NCBI GenBank assembly: GCA_016169945.1
Contig: JADLSH010000382.1
Location: forward strand, 434,001-498,000
From: Trachythela sp. YZ-2020
Taxonomy: Eukaryota > Cnidaria > Anthozoa > Malacalcyonacea > Clavulariidae
Length of the DNA stretch: 64,000 bases
Direction: 5' to 3'
Shown here: positions 1 through 10,477 of the stretch, one piece after another
Numbering within the stretch: position 1 is the stretch's first letter
Layout of the letters: every line of letters starts with the position of its first letter
Position numbers and translations under genes: made by a program
Notes under the pieces: model-generated
What the model was told of the DNA's origin: nothing
The model's input: the letters and a program-made list of their open reading frames with translations, nothing else
Database searches by the model: none

Positions 1-408
1 ACTGGCGGGTGAAAAGTGAAGCCAAAATAACAGTGCCTACGCCATCAAACGTGATTGATTTCACAACGGCCAAAGTTCAAAATAAGTTCACGAAAATAGA
101 AAAAAAACTTGAATATCTGTTAAAACCTGCACGATAGCTTATCTTATCCCATATTTTTATGGCTTTCATAAACTTTTTGCACAAAAAACAAAATATTTTC
201 GCTGTTTGAACAAAAACACGGAGAAAACTTGCTTTAATTAACTTACTTCAGTGATAAAGATATGTTTTCCTCCTAGTTTTCCTTCTGTAATCTTTTTTAG
301 CCAGTTACAAAGGGGAAACTACTTCGATTTGCAAAAAAACTGTTGTTTTTTTCAAAAAAATAATACAAAAATAGAGTTTACGTACGGACCGCGCAGTAAA
401 TAAGTTGT
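1..408. other. AT-rich non-coding stretch
   Basis: No convincing coding region, RNA gene or element end is visible here. Overlapping minus-strand reading frames near the right edge read through the repeat at 409-520 and look like chance. Confidence 0.5.
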
Positions 409-520
409 GGGAGACTGAAACTGACGTCCAGAACCGCGCAACAAAAATAGGGGACTGAAACTGACGTCCAGAACCGCGCAACAATGATGGCGTATGGGGG
501 ACTGAAACTGACGTACGATA
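409..520. repeat. short tandem repeat, three imperfect copies
   Basis: The core GGGACTGAAACTGACGT starts at about 409, 450 and 497, giving spacings of 41 and about 46 bp. The first two copies are followed by CCAGAACCGCGCAACA. The third diverges after ACGTACG. It lies directly left of the foldback at 567-805 and may be part of the same element. Confidence 0.75.
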
Positions 521-566
521 ACGAATTGATGGCGACGACGATGGCGTTGTGGCCTGACGCCAGACG

Positions 567-805
567 GCCAAGGCACAGAGTAATCACATACAGAGGCGTC
601 TCTTCATGTGCCGACCTTTGATGTCGGCGTAAGGGCTTTTTCGGCAAAATCCGCCATGTTCTTAGCCAGTCCAGTGAAGAGAGTCCGTTAGCATACGTAA
701 ACTGCGCATGTGCAGGTACTGGCTAAGAACATGGCGGCCGGTAAAAAAGACCTTACGGTTTTTCCGCGAAGAGACACCTCTGTATGTGATTACTCTGTGG
801 CCAAG
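567..805. repeat. foldback (MITE-like) with imperfect inverted arms
   Basis: The arm at 576-605 is the reverse complement of 768-797 with one mismatch. An inner arm at 653-670 is an exact reverse complement of 718-735. The loop is about 47 bp. No target-site duplication could be fixed, so ends are approximate. Confidence 0.7.
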
Positions 806-1382
806 GCTTCACTTTTTTCCGTACGAAATGACTGAAGTTATCGTTCCAGATAGATATATATTGAGTTCACTGGGCCACACAAGGAAGCACTAACGAGGCA
901 GGGAATAGGCCAACTCCTGCACAAATTGCCCGAAAGCGATCGTTAGAATCCACTGGTGCCAAGCATTTTTTTCAACCAAATGAGCATAATTTTGAAAAAT
1001 GAGCATAAATTTGAGCATAATTTTGGGAAAAAAACAAGCATTGCTATGTGCATAATATGCCAGTTTTACTAGCACAATCGGGAAGGGCCTATTAGTAGTC
1101 GTTAGCTATTGCAATTTATGCTCAACAATTCTTAGCATTAAGGGTACCCTGCCTCTTCTCGGAACTTGAGAAGCGCATTGACGCATAAGGCGCATCACGT
1201 GACGGCTTTAATCAAACGAGCAATATTTATAATGAGCTCGAACCTTTAGCTTTAGGCCCTATTGAAAGCAGAGCGAATACTTTTTCAATTTTTTGGTTGG
1301 GTTTCTATATATTGAATAAACACATAGCTTCTATGTTGTTATAACATGCCATAAATAAAGAGATACGCATTGACGTTACTCT
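806..1382. other. non-coding stretch
   Basis: No gene seen. Around 995-1030 there are three short copies of a TGAGCATAA motif, which look like local slippage. Confidence 0.4.
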
Positions 1383-1537
1383 AATACACCTTTTCGATAA
1401 TTACGTCACCGATCACTCGTTGGCCCGGGAGCCTCGTTTTCATGAATCGTGAGCGAATAGCCTTTCGTCTTGATTCACGAGAGCGAGGCTCCCAGGCCAA
1501 GGAAGTATTCGTGACGTAATTATCGACAGGGTGTATT
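1383..1537. mobile_element. MITE of the AATACACC family, copy 1
   Basis: Termini are AATACACC and GGTGTATT. Subterminal ATAATTACGTCAC on the left matches GTGACGTAATTAT on the right. Inner arms (GGGAGCCTCG against CGAGGCTCCC) extend the hairpin. A second copy with the same termini and the same GACGTAATTATCG block is at 45970-46134. About 155 bp, non-coding, so a non-autonomous DNA element. Confidence 0.75.
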
Positions 1538-1962
1538 GCGTGCATGTTAAAGATTTGGACTATCCGCGTGCCTATGTGTTACTGAAAATATATACATAAA
1601 ACTTTTAGAAATAGCGTGGATATCTTCTTCATTAAAAAAACTCATACAAATTAATATTCTCGCACTTTTTACAATTTTATGCTTAAAATTTCTCTTTAAA
1701 ATTAGATAATAATCGGCAACTTAAATGTAGCTTAAACGACTGGTGCTGGCCAAAGTGGCGTGGGCTCCCTTCTTCTTTAAAATTTTGCAATAAAAACATG
1801 GCGTTTTCACGATGTCTCAGAAGACGAAAGAAATCGTGTTGTGCAGCTCATGCATACAATAATTTTTGGGCCAAACAACATTGTGCGGTTAAATTATTAT
1901 TAAACTACAATAAATTTGCCCTCGATGAGGTAAACAAAAAACCTGCTGCCTCGATCCCTGAC
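1538..1962. other. non-coding stretch
   Basis: AT-rich, no gene seen, up to the left end of the composite element at 1963. Confidence 0.4.
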
Positions 1963-2189
1963 TGATAGTATAATGCCTTTGCATTTTTTTAGTTACTCCA
2001 TGAGCTCATTTAGAGCGGTTTATGCAACCTTTTCTGTGGCCTATATGTTGTGTGTTGCTCGTCATATATATATAAAAGGTAAAGGCTCATCACTAGCGGC
2101 CCGACCGCATCGCCTTCAAAGTCAAATATCTCCGCTCAAACTTGTCGTACGGCAAAAAAAATTCGATCAGATCTTTTCACAAAGGTTTC

Positions 2190-2337
2190 TCTTTCTAACG
2201 AACAAATTGAGGGTTGCTTCGCGTGTGCCTAAAAGATATAAACAAAATCTCGACGTTTCGAGCTAAAGCCCTTCGTCAGGAGAAATTAGTAGTAAATTTC
2301 GGCAACTCATTAAAGTCTACGATATCTTTCTAACGAA
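2190..2337 (-). mobile_element. 122-bp insertion with 13-bp TSD and hammerhead motif
   Basis: The body 2203-2324 is flanked by the direct repeat TCTTTCTAACGAA (2190-2202 and 2325-2337). The opposite arm of the host element (about 8415-8440) has the uninterrupted site, so this is a genuine later insertion. A duplication of that length suits target-primed retroelement insertion. On the minus strand the body holds a hammerhead-like core. This resembles short non-autonomous derivatives of Penelope-like elements or retrozymes. Family assignment is inference. Confidence 0.8.
2250..2281 (-). ncRNA. hammerhead ribozyme-like motif 1
   Basis: Read on the minus strand: CTGACGA (2279-2273), then stem II GGGC-UUUA-GCUC (G-C, G-U, G-C and C-G pairs), then GAAAC (2259-2255) and GTC. 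This matches the conserved CUGANGA...GAAA core with a closed stem II. Stem III would be very short, as known for hammerheads of Penelope-like retroelements. Self-cleavage is not shown. Confidence 0.7.
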
Positions 2338-2745
2338 TATGGTTTGATCATAACTCGGGCAAATTTAGCGACGAACGGAGCCAAAATCTCTCTCAGTTTC
2401 GGCTATTTTCATAATACTTCGACCTAGTACTGTTCGGGCATGATTATGGACGTGACGTAAACAATACCACCTTACGCGGGGTGGGACAGTAGTCGCTACT
2501 CGGGATGGGAGGGAACCAAATTCGTCGCGTGAATAATATTAAATTTAATTAATAATCGTTGGTTTCGCTTGGTTTAATAATTATCGTTCGTGACAAATTG
2601 TAAGAAACATATTTATAGAACTAGTCGACAGCCAATATTGTTAATTGTATCTATTTATTACTAAAATTGTAATTTAAAGATAAATATTAAAGCCCAGCAT
2701 ATGACTTCAAACAAGACATAACAATAAGGAATAAAATATATTTGC

Positions 2746-2780
2746 TGACGTTTCGTTGTATACATCACAACATCTTCAGA
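2746..2780 (-). ncRNA. hammerhead ribozyme-like motif 2
   Basis: Minus strand: CTGAAGA (2779-2773), T, stem II GUUGU (2771-2767) pairing with ACAAC (2759-2755) around a 7-nt loop, then GAAAC (2754-2750) and GTC (2749-2747). All core elements are present and stem II is perfect. This is the best-formed hammerhead in the window. Activity is not shown. Confidence 0.8.
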
Positions 2781-3624
2781 CCATTTAAATCAATTTACAA
2801 GAGTATACTAAATATATTTACAAATTACTAAAACAGTTATAGAATTCAAATTCTTGAGTGACTGAAAAGAGAGGAATAAACAACCGTCGGTAGTTAGTAA
2901 GAAGTTAATACCTATTAATAATATTAAATGTTAGTAATTATAGACCTAGCATTTAGTATTGAGTATTGGTTGAGCTTTCCGCCTGGTGTGTCAATCACTA
3001 CTATAGTTGCATTAAAAATTACTGAAAAGATAATACAACAATTGAGCAACACAAACGGAAATTTTCCCCGCTGATTTTCCACACATCGTGTTTTTAAAAC
3101 AAAGTTTGTCAATAATAAAGGCAGTGCGGCTCGTCATGTGAGTTTATATAAATATAGGTAGAAATGTAGAAATGTAAACAGTTACAAATGGTCGAACTAA
3201 ACGAAGATGTATATTCTACATTATATTACATGTATACTCTACATTTCTACCTATATTTATATAAACTCACATGACGAGCCGCACTGCCTTTATCATTGAC
3301 AAACTTTGTTTAAAAACACGATGTGTGGAAAATCAGGAGGGAAAAGTTCCGTTCGTGTTGCTCAATTGTTGTATTATCTTTTTAGTAATTTTAAATGCAA
3401 TTATAGTAGTGATTGACACACCAGGCGGAAAGCTCAACCAATACTCAATACTAAATGCTAGGTCTATAATTACTAACATTTAATATTATTAATAGGTATT
3501 AACTTCTTACTAACTACCGACGGTTGTTTATTCCTCTCTCTTCAGTCACTCAAGCATTTGAATTCAGTAACCGTTTTAGTAATTTGTAAATATATTTAGT
3601 ATACTCTTGTAAATAGATTTAAAT

Positions 3625-3662
3625 GCTGTGAAGATGTTGTGATGTATAAAACGAAACGTCAG
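3625..3662 (+). ncRNA. degenerate hammerhead motif 3
   Basis: Inverted counterpart of motif 2. The core reads GTGAAGA instead of CTGAAGA, and the stem II partner is AAAAC instead of ACAAC. The first core change and the lost pair make it probably inactive, while GAAACGTC is intact. Confidence 0.65.
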
Positions 3663-3678
3663 CAAATATATTTTATTT

Positions 3679-4165
3679 AAGAAATAGAAAACATTTTCCG
3701 TGTTTCTATACACTTATAGAAACACGCGTGGGAGTTTGGGAAACGAGAAATAATCAGTGGGAAAACGAGCCCGTAAGGCGAGTTTTTCCACGTTATTTCG
3801 AGTTCTTCCAAACTCCCACAAGTGTTTCTATAAGTGTATAGAAACACAGGAAAAAATGTTTTCTATTTCTTTTATAATATAACTCAAAAAACATTTTTTA
3901 AACTCGATTAATTTACAAATTCTCATTACGTACGCATGCTGACCTTTGCTCGTCAATTTTGCTGCAAGAAAACAACTCTGTTTGAAAATTAACAGTCAAA
4001 AATGTGTAAAAGCATTAAAATTGTTTGTAAATAGTATTAAAAGTTTTATAAATCGCATTAAATTTTTTTTTCATGGTTTTAAATTTTGGCGGGAAAATTT
4101 CCGTGTTTCTATTCAGTTATAGAAACACGCTTCTCGACCAATCAGCACGCGCGTACTATAAATGT
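3679..4165. mobile_element. nested insertion with long palindrome
   Basis: This block breaks the right arm of the 2640-4262 foldback: the left arm runs straight through the equivalent position. At 3682-3875 it contains a near-palindrome whose arms include GTGTTTCTATACACTTATAG and its complement. A further GTGTTTCTATTCAGTTATAG copy lies near 4103. Non-coding. Ends are approximate. Confidence 0.6.
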
Positions 4166-4262
4166 TATACTTATAATCCTTATTGTTATGTCTTGTTTGA
4201 AAGTCATATGCTGGGCTTTAATATTTATCTGTAAATTGCAACTTTAGTAATAAATAGATGTT

Positions 4263-4727
4263 CCATGGAAGTGATGGGTGGTCATTTCACTGATCTTTGA
4301 GTATGGCGAATTGTTAGGAGTGGAATGAGCGAATTCAAAAACACGAGTACGTCATATCAGTAAGTCTGAATTATAACTTATAAATCGCTTTTTGGGACTT
4401 CAGGAAAAGCGGCGGAACAAATTTATCGTTTATACTTTATAAAAAAGGACAAATAGAGATAAATGGTCGAAAAAATATGGCAAGTTTCTTATAATTGTTC
4501 ATGTATTTTAATATAGCAGTAAAAATGTTGTTTTATTTACATAGATTATCCTATATTTTATGTTATCAAAAAGTTCCAACTTAAAATGAAATCAAAATCA
4601 TTTAACGAGATGGCTATGTTTTTATCTGATTTCATTTCAAAAACTAATTTATCAGCAAAAGGCAGTCTAGTTTTATAAACTTTTGGAAACGTTTTAGTGA
4701 ACGAAAGGTTGCATTTTAAACATTAAT
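4263..4727. other. non-coding stretch before the LINE
   Basis: No gene seen. It may contain the 5' part of the LINE that follows, but no start of that element could be recognised. Confidence 0.35.
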
Positions 4728-5288
4728 TTGAATCTTATAGAATGCATAGAATGCATTCCCAATTACAAGGCATTAATCCCACTAAAACAATCGCCAAAAG
4801 GCTATCTTTTTCCTGAAATATTTTTTAGTAACACAAGGTCCATGATAAACAAAGTTGATGAGATTTCTACTCTAATCTCAATTAACTCGTACGACATCAT
4901 AGTAATTACCGAATCATGGTTGAATTCAAATGTAAGAAACAATTTTATATCTCAACCTGGATACATAACATACCGGAGAGACAGGGATAATGACCAGCGT
5001 GGGGGTGGAATTTGTACCTTTATCCGTGCAAAACTTAATATTATTGAAGTATGCGACATGGGTGATCTCGAAGTTGAAAGCCAATGGTTCCTGATAAAAA
5101 TGGATCGGTTACCTAGAGGAATTAATTCCATAATATTAGGAAATATTTATCATCCCCCACGCAATGACGACCGGCATCTTAGGTCCCACATTTTTAAATG
5201 TTTGGACCAACTTCTTACAACTTACCCTAACTCTGGCATTTTAGTTCTAGAAGACTTCAATCAGTTCCATCCAGGTAACCTCTGTTAA
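4728..5288 (+). pseudogene. LINE apurinic-type endonuclease, broken
   Basis: The frame shows NTRSM at about residue 35, ITESWL at about 60, RGGGICTFI at about 90 and GNIYHPPRND at about 137, the order of motifs in EEP (APE-type) endonucleases of CR1/Jockey-group LINEs. The usual GDFN metal-site motif reads EDFN near residue 177. The frame then ends early, and the last SDH motif (SSDHLSILL) is found in the next frame after 5366, so an indel lies at about 5285-5365. Nuclease function is unlikely. Family assignment is firm; the clade name is not. Confidence 0.85.
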
Positions 5289-5365
5289 GTTGTTCCTTTA
5301 AATTAAGAAAACTTGTTACAAGGCCAACTAGAGGAAAAAATATCCTCGACCAAGCCTACACCAAT

Positions 5366-6919
5366 TTGATGTCCTATTACAAATCTATCATCTTACCTCC
5401 TATTGGCTCATCTGATCATCTTAGTATTTTATTACAACCATCGTGTAAAGAAACCCCCAGCGCACCAACTACAAGAGTCCAGCAACGTGAGTGCAAAGCC
5501 CCAAACAAACGTGTTTTAATCACAACACTGGAACATATAAACTGGACGCCAGTTTTTAGACTCAATTCATGCGAAGAACAACTTGATGTGTTTCAGCGCA
5601 CGATTTCAAACGCCATCAATTTTTGCCTTCCAATGCGTTCCGTTAAGACCTACACCCTTGATAAACCATGGATTACCCAAGATATCAAAGGCTGCATAAA
5701 AAAGCGTCAACTCGCCTGGGTAAGAAATGACATCGAACAATATAAAATTTACCGAAACAAGATTGTAAAACTTTGTAAAACTGCTCGTAAACGTTTTTAC
5801 CAAGATAAAATTCGACACACGCACGATATCAATCCTAAAAAGTGGTGGGACAACATAAAAATGCTCTCGGGCTTATCAAATCAGCAACCTCCAATGAGCA
5901 TGCTCGGAAATGGTTCCGTACTCAAGGATGAACAACTAGCCGAGGCCATTGGTGAATCCTTTTATCGAGTGTCTAGTGATATTCCTCCCTTACACTTTCA
6001 ACCGATTCCAGTTGCTAGTGTCCCAGATTTGTACACGATTTCTCCCGAAGCTGTGGAGGCTCGTCTATCCCGCATTAAAGAGCGCAAGGCAACCGGCCCG
6101 GACGAAATTCCGAATTGGCTGCTGAAAAGTTGCGCAGTTAATTTAAGTAAGCCAGTTTGTTCCATTTTTAACGCGTCGATTAGGAATGGCGATGTCCCTA
6201 AATTATGGAAATCCGCAGATGTTTTACCTCTAGGAAAGATCACACAACCAAAATCTATCGAATCTGACCTTAGACCGATTTCTTTGACTGCTGTCTTAAG
6301 CAAAATCCTTGAAAATTTTGTTTTCAGTTGGCTTACCCCGATTGTAATGCCACAAATCGATCCGTATCAGTTTGGAAGCGTCAAAAGATCGTCTACTACA
6401 CATGCTCTTGTACACTTAGTCCACTATTGGCTTTCTGCCTTGGAAACACCGAACACGATGATCAGAACCTGTTTAATCGATTTTTCAAAAGCCTTCGACC
6501 GAATCGATCACAACATTCTCATGCATAAGCTATTGATCCTTGTGGTCCCTCCGGTGCTTTTAAACTGGTGCTCGAGCTTTCTCCAAGACAGACAACAACG
6601 TGTTAAAGTGGGAACCCATAAGTCAAGTTGGAGACGAATTGTAGTTGGGGTGCCTCAGGGGACCAAATTAGGTCCTCTGTTTTTTCTTATTATGGTGAAT
6701 GATCTGAGATGTGATGCACCATTGTACAAATATGTCGACGACTGTGCGGTTACTGAAATCATTAAAACGTTCGACTTGGAGTCATCCAGTTTACAGTGTG
6801 AGATTGACTACGTGAATCAATGGTCGATTAAGAATAACATGAAATTGAACGTCACAAAAACTAAAGAATTCAACATATCACTGTCTAACGTTCCACCGCG
6901 TTCCCTGCCTTATCCATAG
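5366..6919 (+). pseudogene. LINE reverse transcriptase, interrupted
   Basis: A 517-residue frame begins inside the endonuclease C-terminus (SSDHLS) and continues into an RT domain. Visible motifs in order are KATGPDEIPNWLLK (about residue 240), RPISLTAVLSKILE, DFSKAFDRIDHNIL, GVPQGTKLGPLFFLIMVNDL and the catalytic box KYVDD. This is a complete fingers-palm set for a CR1/L2-like RT. The frame stops at 6919, and the reading continues in another frame to 7467. The product would copy element RNA at nicked DNA. Here it lacks an intact endonuclease and C-terminus, so it is inactive. Confidence 0.9.
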
Positions 6920-7467
6920 ACAATCAACATCTTGAAGTTGTCTACACTGTTAAACTTCTGGGAGTGTACTTGACTGTTGATCTATAGTGGACGACTCATA
7001 TTGACCATATATGCTCTAAAGCCAGTAAACGTCTATTTGCAATTCGAATATTGAAACGAAATGGCGTAGAACTGAGGGATCTTAGAAATGTATACTGCAG
7101 TTTCATACGACCTGTTCTAGAGTACGCATGCCCCGTGTGGCATTTTTCATTGCCTGTATTTTTGTGCGATCAAATTGAACAAATTCAACGCCGGGCTCTG
7201 AAAATTATGTATCCTGATTTATCGTATAATGATGGTTTAAACGAACTCAATTTGCCTACACTTGTTGATCGGAGGGATTCCTTGTGTAAACGGTTTTACG
7301 AGAACAATTTTGGTACCTCAAGTAAAACTTCTGATCTGTTACCTAGAATGAAATTCCACTCATATAATTTTAGAAATGCTAGAAACATTCCACTTTTTAA
7401 GACACGTACAAATAGATTTTATGATAGTTTTTTACCAACCTGTGTCCGGAAATGGGATTTGCCTTGA
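6920..7467 (+). pseudogene. LINE RT C-terminal region, broken
   Basis: Beginning just after the stop at 6919 in a shifted frame, the reading gives LLGVYLTVDL, then a TAG, then WTTHIDHICSKASKRLFAIR, joining the open frame that starts at 7051. The latter has RPVLEYACPVWH and QIQRRALKIM, the thumb and C-terminal motif set typical of CR1/L2-like LINE proteins. The in-frame TAG (about 6986) and the frameshift near 6919 confirm decay. Confidence 0.85.
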
Positions 7468-7652
7468 ACCTTTAGCTTTTAATAACTTAACAAAATAATG
7501 CATGAACTTTTCTATATTTGTTATATTGTACATATACTTTTATATATTTTATTCCAAATTATTGTATTTAATGTTATCTTGTTACTTGAGTTTTTCAGTT
7601 TCTTTTTGTAAACTGCCATTCAAGTTTTAATAAATTCAATTCAATTCTATTC

Positions 7653-8209
7653 AATAAGAACATACCTACACCATATATCTCAGATTTGTATGGCTAAAAC
7701 AACTAATATTTTAATTATTTTTGTAGTTTTTGTAACCTGTTTGGCTGTTTAGCTGTTTTGTACTCCAGAAAAGAAATTTATATTATTAATCGTGTTGCCA
7801 TGGCTACTGTGCTTCCTCTTCTTGAAACAAAATTTCCATTTTTTATTCTTTCAAAATAAATGTCCCCAAATAATATTGTTTCCTTCCACTCTTCTTTCCA
7901 AACTATTGGAGTAATGATCAAAATTTTAATGGCACATTTAAAATGAAGGAAAACACAGTGATTACGTCAAGTAAAACATTTCATATGGCGATAGCCTTTG
8001 AGTGCGTCGTGAAGAGTGGTTTGAGCGAGGGATCCAATTCTGCTTTCTAAGCCAAAATTTTGTTTTGAACGCAGATATCCGACTCGCCTACAACCTTTGT
8101 ATAGCAGATTTTGTGATGAAAAAGCATAGTAATAGTAATGTTTTGGAATGTAGTGTCTGGCAATGTTTAGCTGGGGCGAGGGATTACTGCAAGCATGTAT
8201 TTCTAGTTA
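7653..8209. other. non-coding stretch
   Basis: Sequence between the LINE tail and the right inverted arm. An 85-codon frame at 8002-8259 runs into the arm and has no recognisable features. I do not call a gene. Confidence 0.4.
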
Positions 8210-8670
8210 AACTTAATATTATTCACGCGACGAATTTGGTTCCCTCCCATCCCGAGTAGCGACGAATTTGACTGCTGTCCCACCTAGCGTAAGGCGGTAT
8301 TGTTTACGTCACGTCCACGATCATGCCCGACCAATTCGAAGTATTATGAAAATAGCCGAAATTGAGAAAGATTTTGGCTCCGTTCGTCGCTAAATTTGCC
8401 CGATCTAAGATCAAACCATATTCGTTAGAAAGAGAAACCTTTGTGAAAAGATCTGATCGCATTTTTTGCCGTACGACAAGTTTGGGCGGAGATATTTGAC
8501 TTTGAAGGCGATGCGGTCGGGCCGCGAGTAATGAGCCTTTACCTTCTATATACATATATGACGAGCAACACACAAGTTGACACTACATATAGGCCACAGA
8601 AAAGGTTGCATAAACCGCTCTAAATGAGCTCATGGAGTAATTAAAAGAATGAAAAGGCATTATACTATCA

Positions 8671-9215
8671 TGTCAACTATATTTTATTGTTAAAGTGTAG
8701 TTATTTGACTAATTTAAGAATGTTTTTAGAATAGTTTTGGTTGAGTATAAAATTTGTTTATAAAAGCCGTTAAATACCCGCAACTCCTGATCATTCACCC
8801 TGAAATTGGGCTGCCTGTGGGCTAGCCTGTATTATTCAATGTCTATCGCTGTAGCTTGTAAACACAAATGCCTTTTTATACAACTGAAATGACTATATTA
8901 AGAAACTATTGTATTTTTGTTTTTATATTTTAATGTTAACTGTTAGAAATATATAGTCGGCTTTTGAATGGAACTAACAATATAAATTGTACTTTATAAT
9001 TTGTCAAATTCAATAACAGTGATGTATTTGTTCGTGAACCGCGTCGTGAACAAACTCAAGCACGGAAATCTTCTAAAGTTCTGCTTTTAAAGTTCCTGCT
9101 TTTCCTGGTCAGACAGTACAATATTTTGTGCACTATATTATTGTACTTGCTGTATTAAAACTATATTTGACTTCAAATGACATAAGCTGATAGGCAGCGC
9201 CGATAATCAAGCAAT
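8671..9215. other. non-coding spacer between two large elements
   Basis: AT-rich, with no gene or repeat end recognised. It separates the composite element ending at 8670 from the TSD (ACGGG) of the next element at 9216. Confidence 0.4.
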
Positions 9216-9312
9216 ACGGGAGTAGTATATAAGAGGCCGTTCGATCCTCTTTTTGGTGGCGGAGCACTGATTTTGGTGTCGGAGCAGTGGCGGAGCAGGG
9301 TTAGGTGGAAAA

Positions 9313-9430
9313 CGCGGACTGCGGACTGCGGGCTGCGGGCTGCGGGCTGCGGGCTGCGGGCTGCGGGCTGCGGGCTGCGGACTGCGGACTGCGGACTGCG
9401 GACTGCGGACTGCGGACTGCGGACTTTGGG
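9313..9430. repeat. 7-bp minisatellite (CTGCGGG/CTGCGGA)n
   Basis: Perfect 7-bp units alternate between two blocks: CTGCGGG units in the left half and CTGCGGA units in the outer parts. The inverted counterpart near 12384-12418 keeps only about five units. The array differs sharply in GC content from its surroundings. Frames through it (repeating CGLRAAG) are artefacts of the period. Confidence 0.9.
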
Positions 9431-10477
9431 TTGTGGGAGAAATATTGTCGCACTACTGCGCATGCCCATCTCGAAGTTTATGAAAAATACGATATTGTTA
9501 TTAAATAATTTATAATAAAAGCTTTAAATGTTCAACCTTCCATTAGCTCTCTCTTCAAATCGCCGGTACGCTAGTGTAGTTGTCTATACACTCGCTTTTT
9601 ATACTCTATACCACATATCTTAACCTAACATATGCACGCAACTTACTGATTGACGATTGTGTTGTTGTTCTTTACCCATTATATGCTTTTGTTGATCTGT
9701 AGTGAACAAATACGTTGAATTACCCTGCGATTAACATTTTAAAAAACATGATGGCAAGAGTTTTTACTTTCTTAACATGTACTCTTGAACGCAATCAACG
9801 TCATTTTTAAATGTTTATTGTTCAAAGTTTGTCTGATGTTTATTGTTCAAATGTTTGCTCGGGAATGCTCCTTTTTACGCGTTATGATAAAATTTGTAAA
9901 AACACATGTCAAATGAATTATAAGCACACCGATAAAGATTATATTTTCCTTTTACATATATTCATGCAATAAAAGAGACAAAATCGCGGATCTTCTCTGA
10001 GATTGGGATGTTTAAATACACGATGTTTTTCTTTAACAATCATGTTTTTCTACATGGATATTGTGAAAAATATAAAATTTCAATGAACATATATCTAACA
10101 CGTACTATTATGCAGTGGCGGAAGAATATGCAGGTTGCTGGCGTAGCTGTTGCGCGAAGCCGTTGTTTGCTATGTAAGAATTATGTGTAATTATAGGACA
10201 ATGCTGTGGCGTTGGTTGAGGCTGTAACGGTTGTAGTGCAACTCTCTGCGGTGGTGGTGGCTGAAACTGTACTGCTCCCTGTACAGATGGTGGTATTGGT
10301 TGTAAAAATTGTGCTGGTAATTGTGATAAAACACCACACATTTAAAAATGACGTTGATTGCGTTCATGAGTACATGTTAAGAAAGTAAAAACTCTTGCCA
10401 TCATGTTTTTCAAAATGTTAATCGCAGGGTAATTCAACGTATTTGTTCACTACAGATCAACAAAAGCATATAATGGG
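9431..10477. repeat. first hairpin: left arm, loop and start of right arm
   Basis: 9431-9813 is the reverse complement of 10341-10477 plus 11294-11536. Shared landmarks are TTTTTACTTTCTTAACATGT, CGCCGGTACGCTAGTGTAG and GGGCATGCGCAGTAGTGCG. The loop (9814-10340) holds only short frames on both strands, including a Gln/Pro-rich one at 10108-10341 that I do not call. Confidence 0.8.

Larger units (their letters stand above)
2640..4262. repeat. inverted-repeat element with hammerhead motif in each arm
   Basis: The left arm (about 2640-3190) and right arm (about 3230-4262) are reverse complements, with a short centre near 3190-3230. The right arm is lengthened by an insertion at about 3679-4165. 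Both arms encode the same short frame (2924-3112 minus, 3271-3483 plus) containing VVIDTPGGKLNQYSILNA, which only reflects the duplication. The arms end in the shared AAAGCCCAGCATATGACTT block. Two inverted copies of a Penelope-like or retrozyme-like unit fit best. Confidence 0.75.
4728..7652 (+). mobile_element. degenerate CR1/L2-like non-LTR retrotransposon
   Basis: Endonuclease, reverse transcriptase and C-terminal RT regions occur in order on one strand, followed by a 3' end with AATAAATTCAATTCAATTC-type short repeats near 7630, as in CR1/L2-like LINEs. The element sits inside the inverted-repeat element 1963-8670. It is dead: at least two frameshifts and an in-frame stop interrupt the reading frame. 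No ORF1 (gag-like) is visible, so it is probably 5' truncated. Confidence 0.85.
1963..8670. mobile_element. composite element bounded by ~0.5-kb inverted repeats
   Basis: The left arm (1963-2545) and right arm (8210-8670) are inverted copies. They share the terminal GATAGTATAATGCCTTT, the block with GCGGCCCGACCGCATCGCC-like sequence, and the inner stretch ending in TTCACGCGACGAATTTGG. The left arm is longer because a 122-bp element is inserted at 2203-2324. The interior holds a foldback with hammerhead motifs and a decayed LINE, and no transposase. I could not find an exact target-site duplication. Long-TIR DNA transposon or a foldback family are both possible. Confidence 0.75.

Noticed and set aside
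9313..9430. CRISPR-like array
   Set aside because: Unit of 7 bp without spacers; a eukaryotic minisatellite.
9273..9515. Frames on both strands with repeating CGLRAAG and SPQPAAR
   Set aside because: Produced by the 7-bp minisatellite, which reads open in every frame of its period.
10108..10341. Gln/Pro-rich frame in the hairpin loop
   Set aside because: Low complexity, no homology recognised, equally open frame on the other strand.
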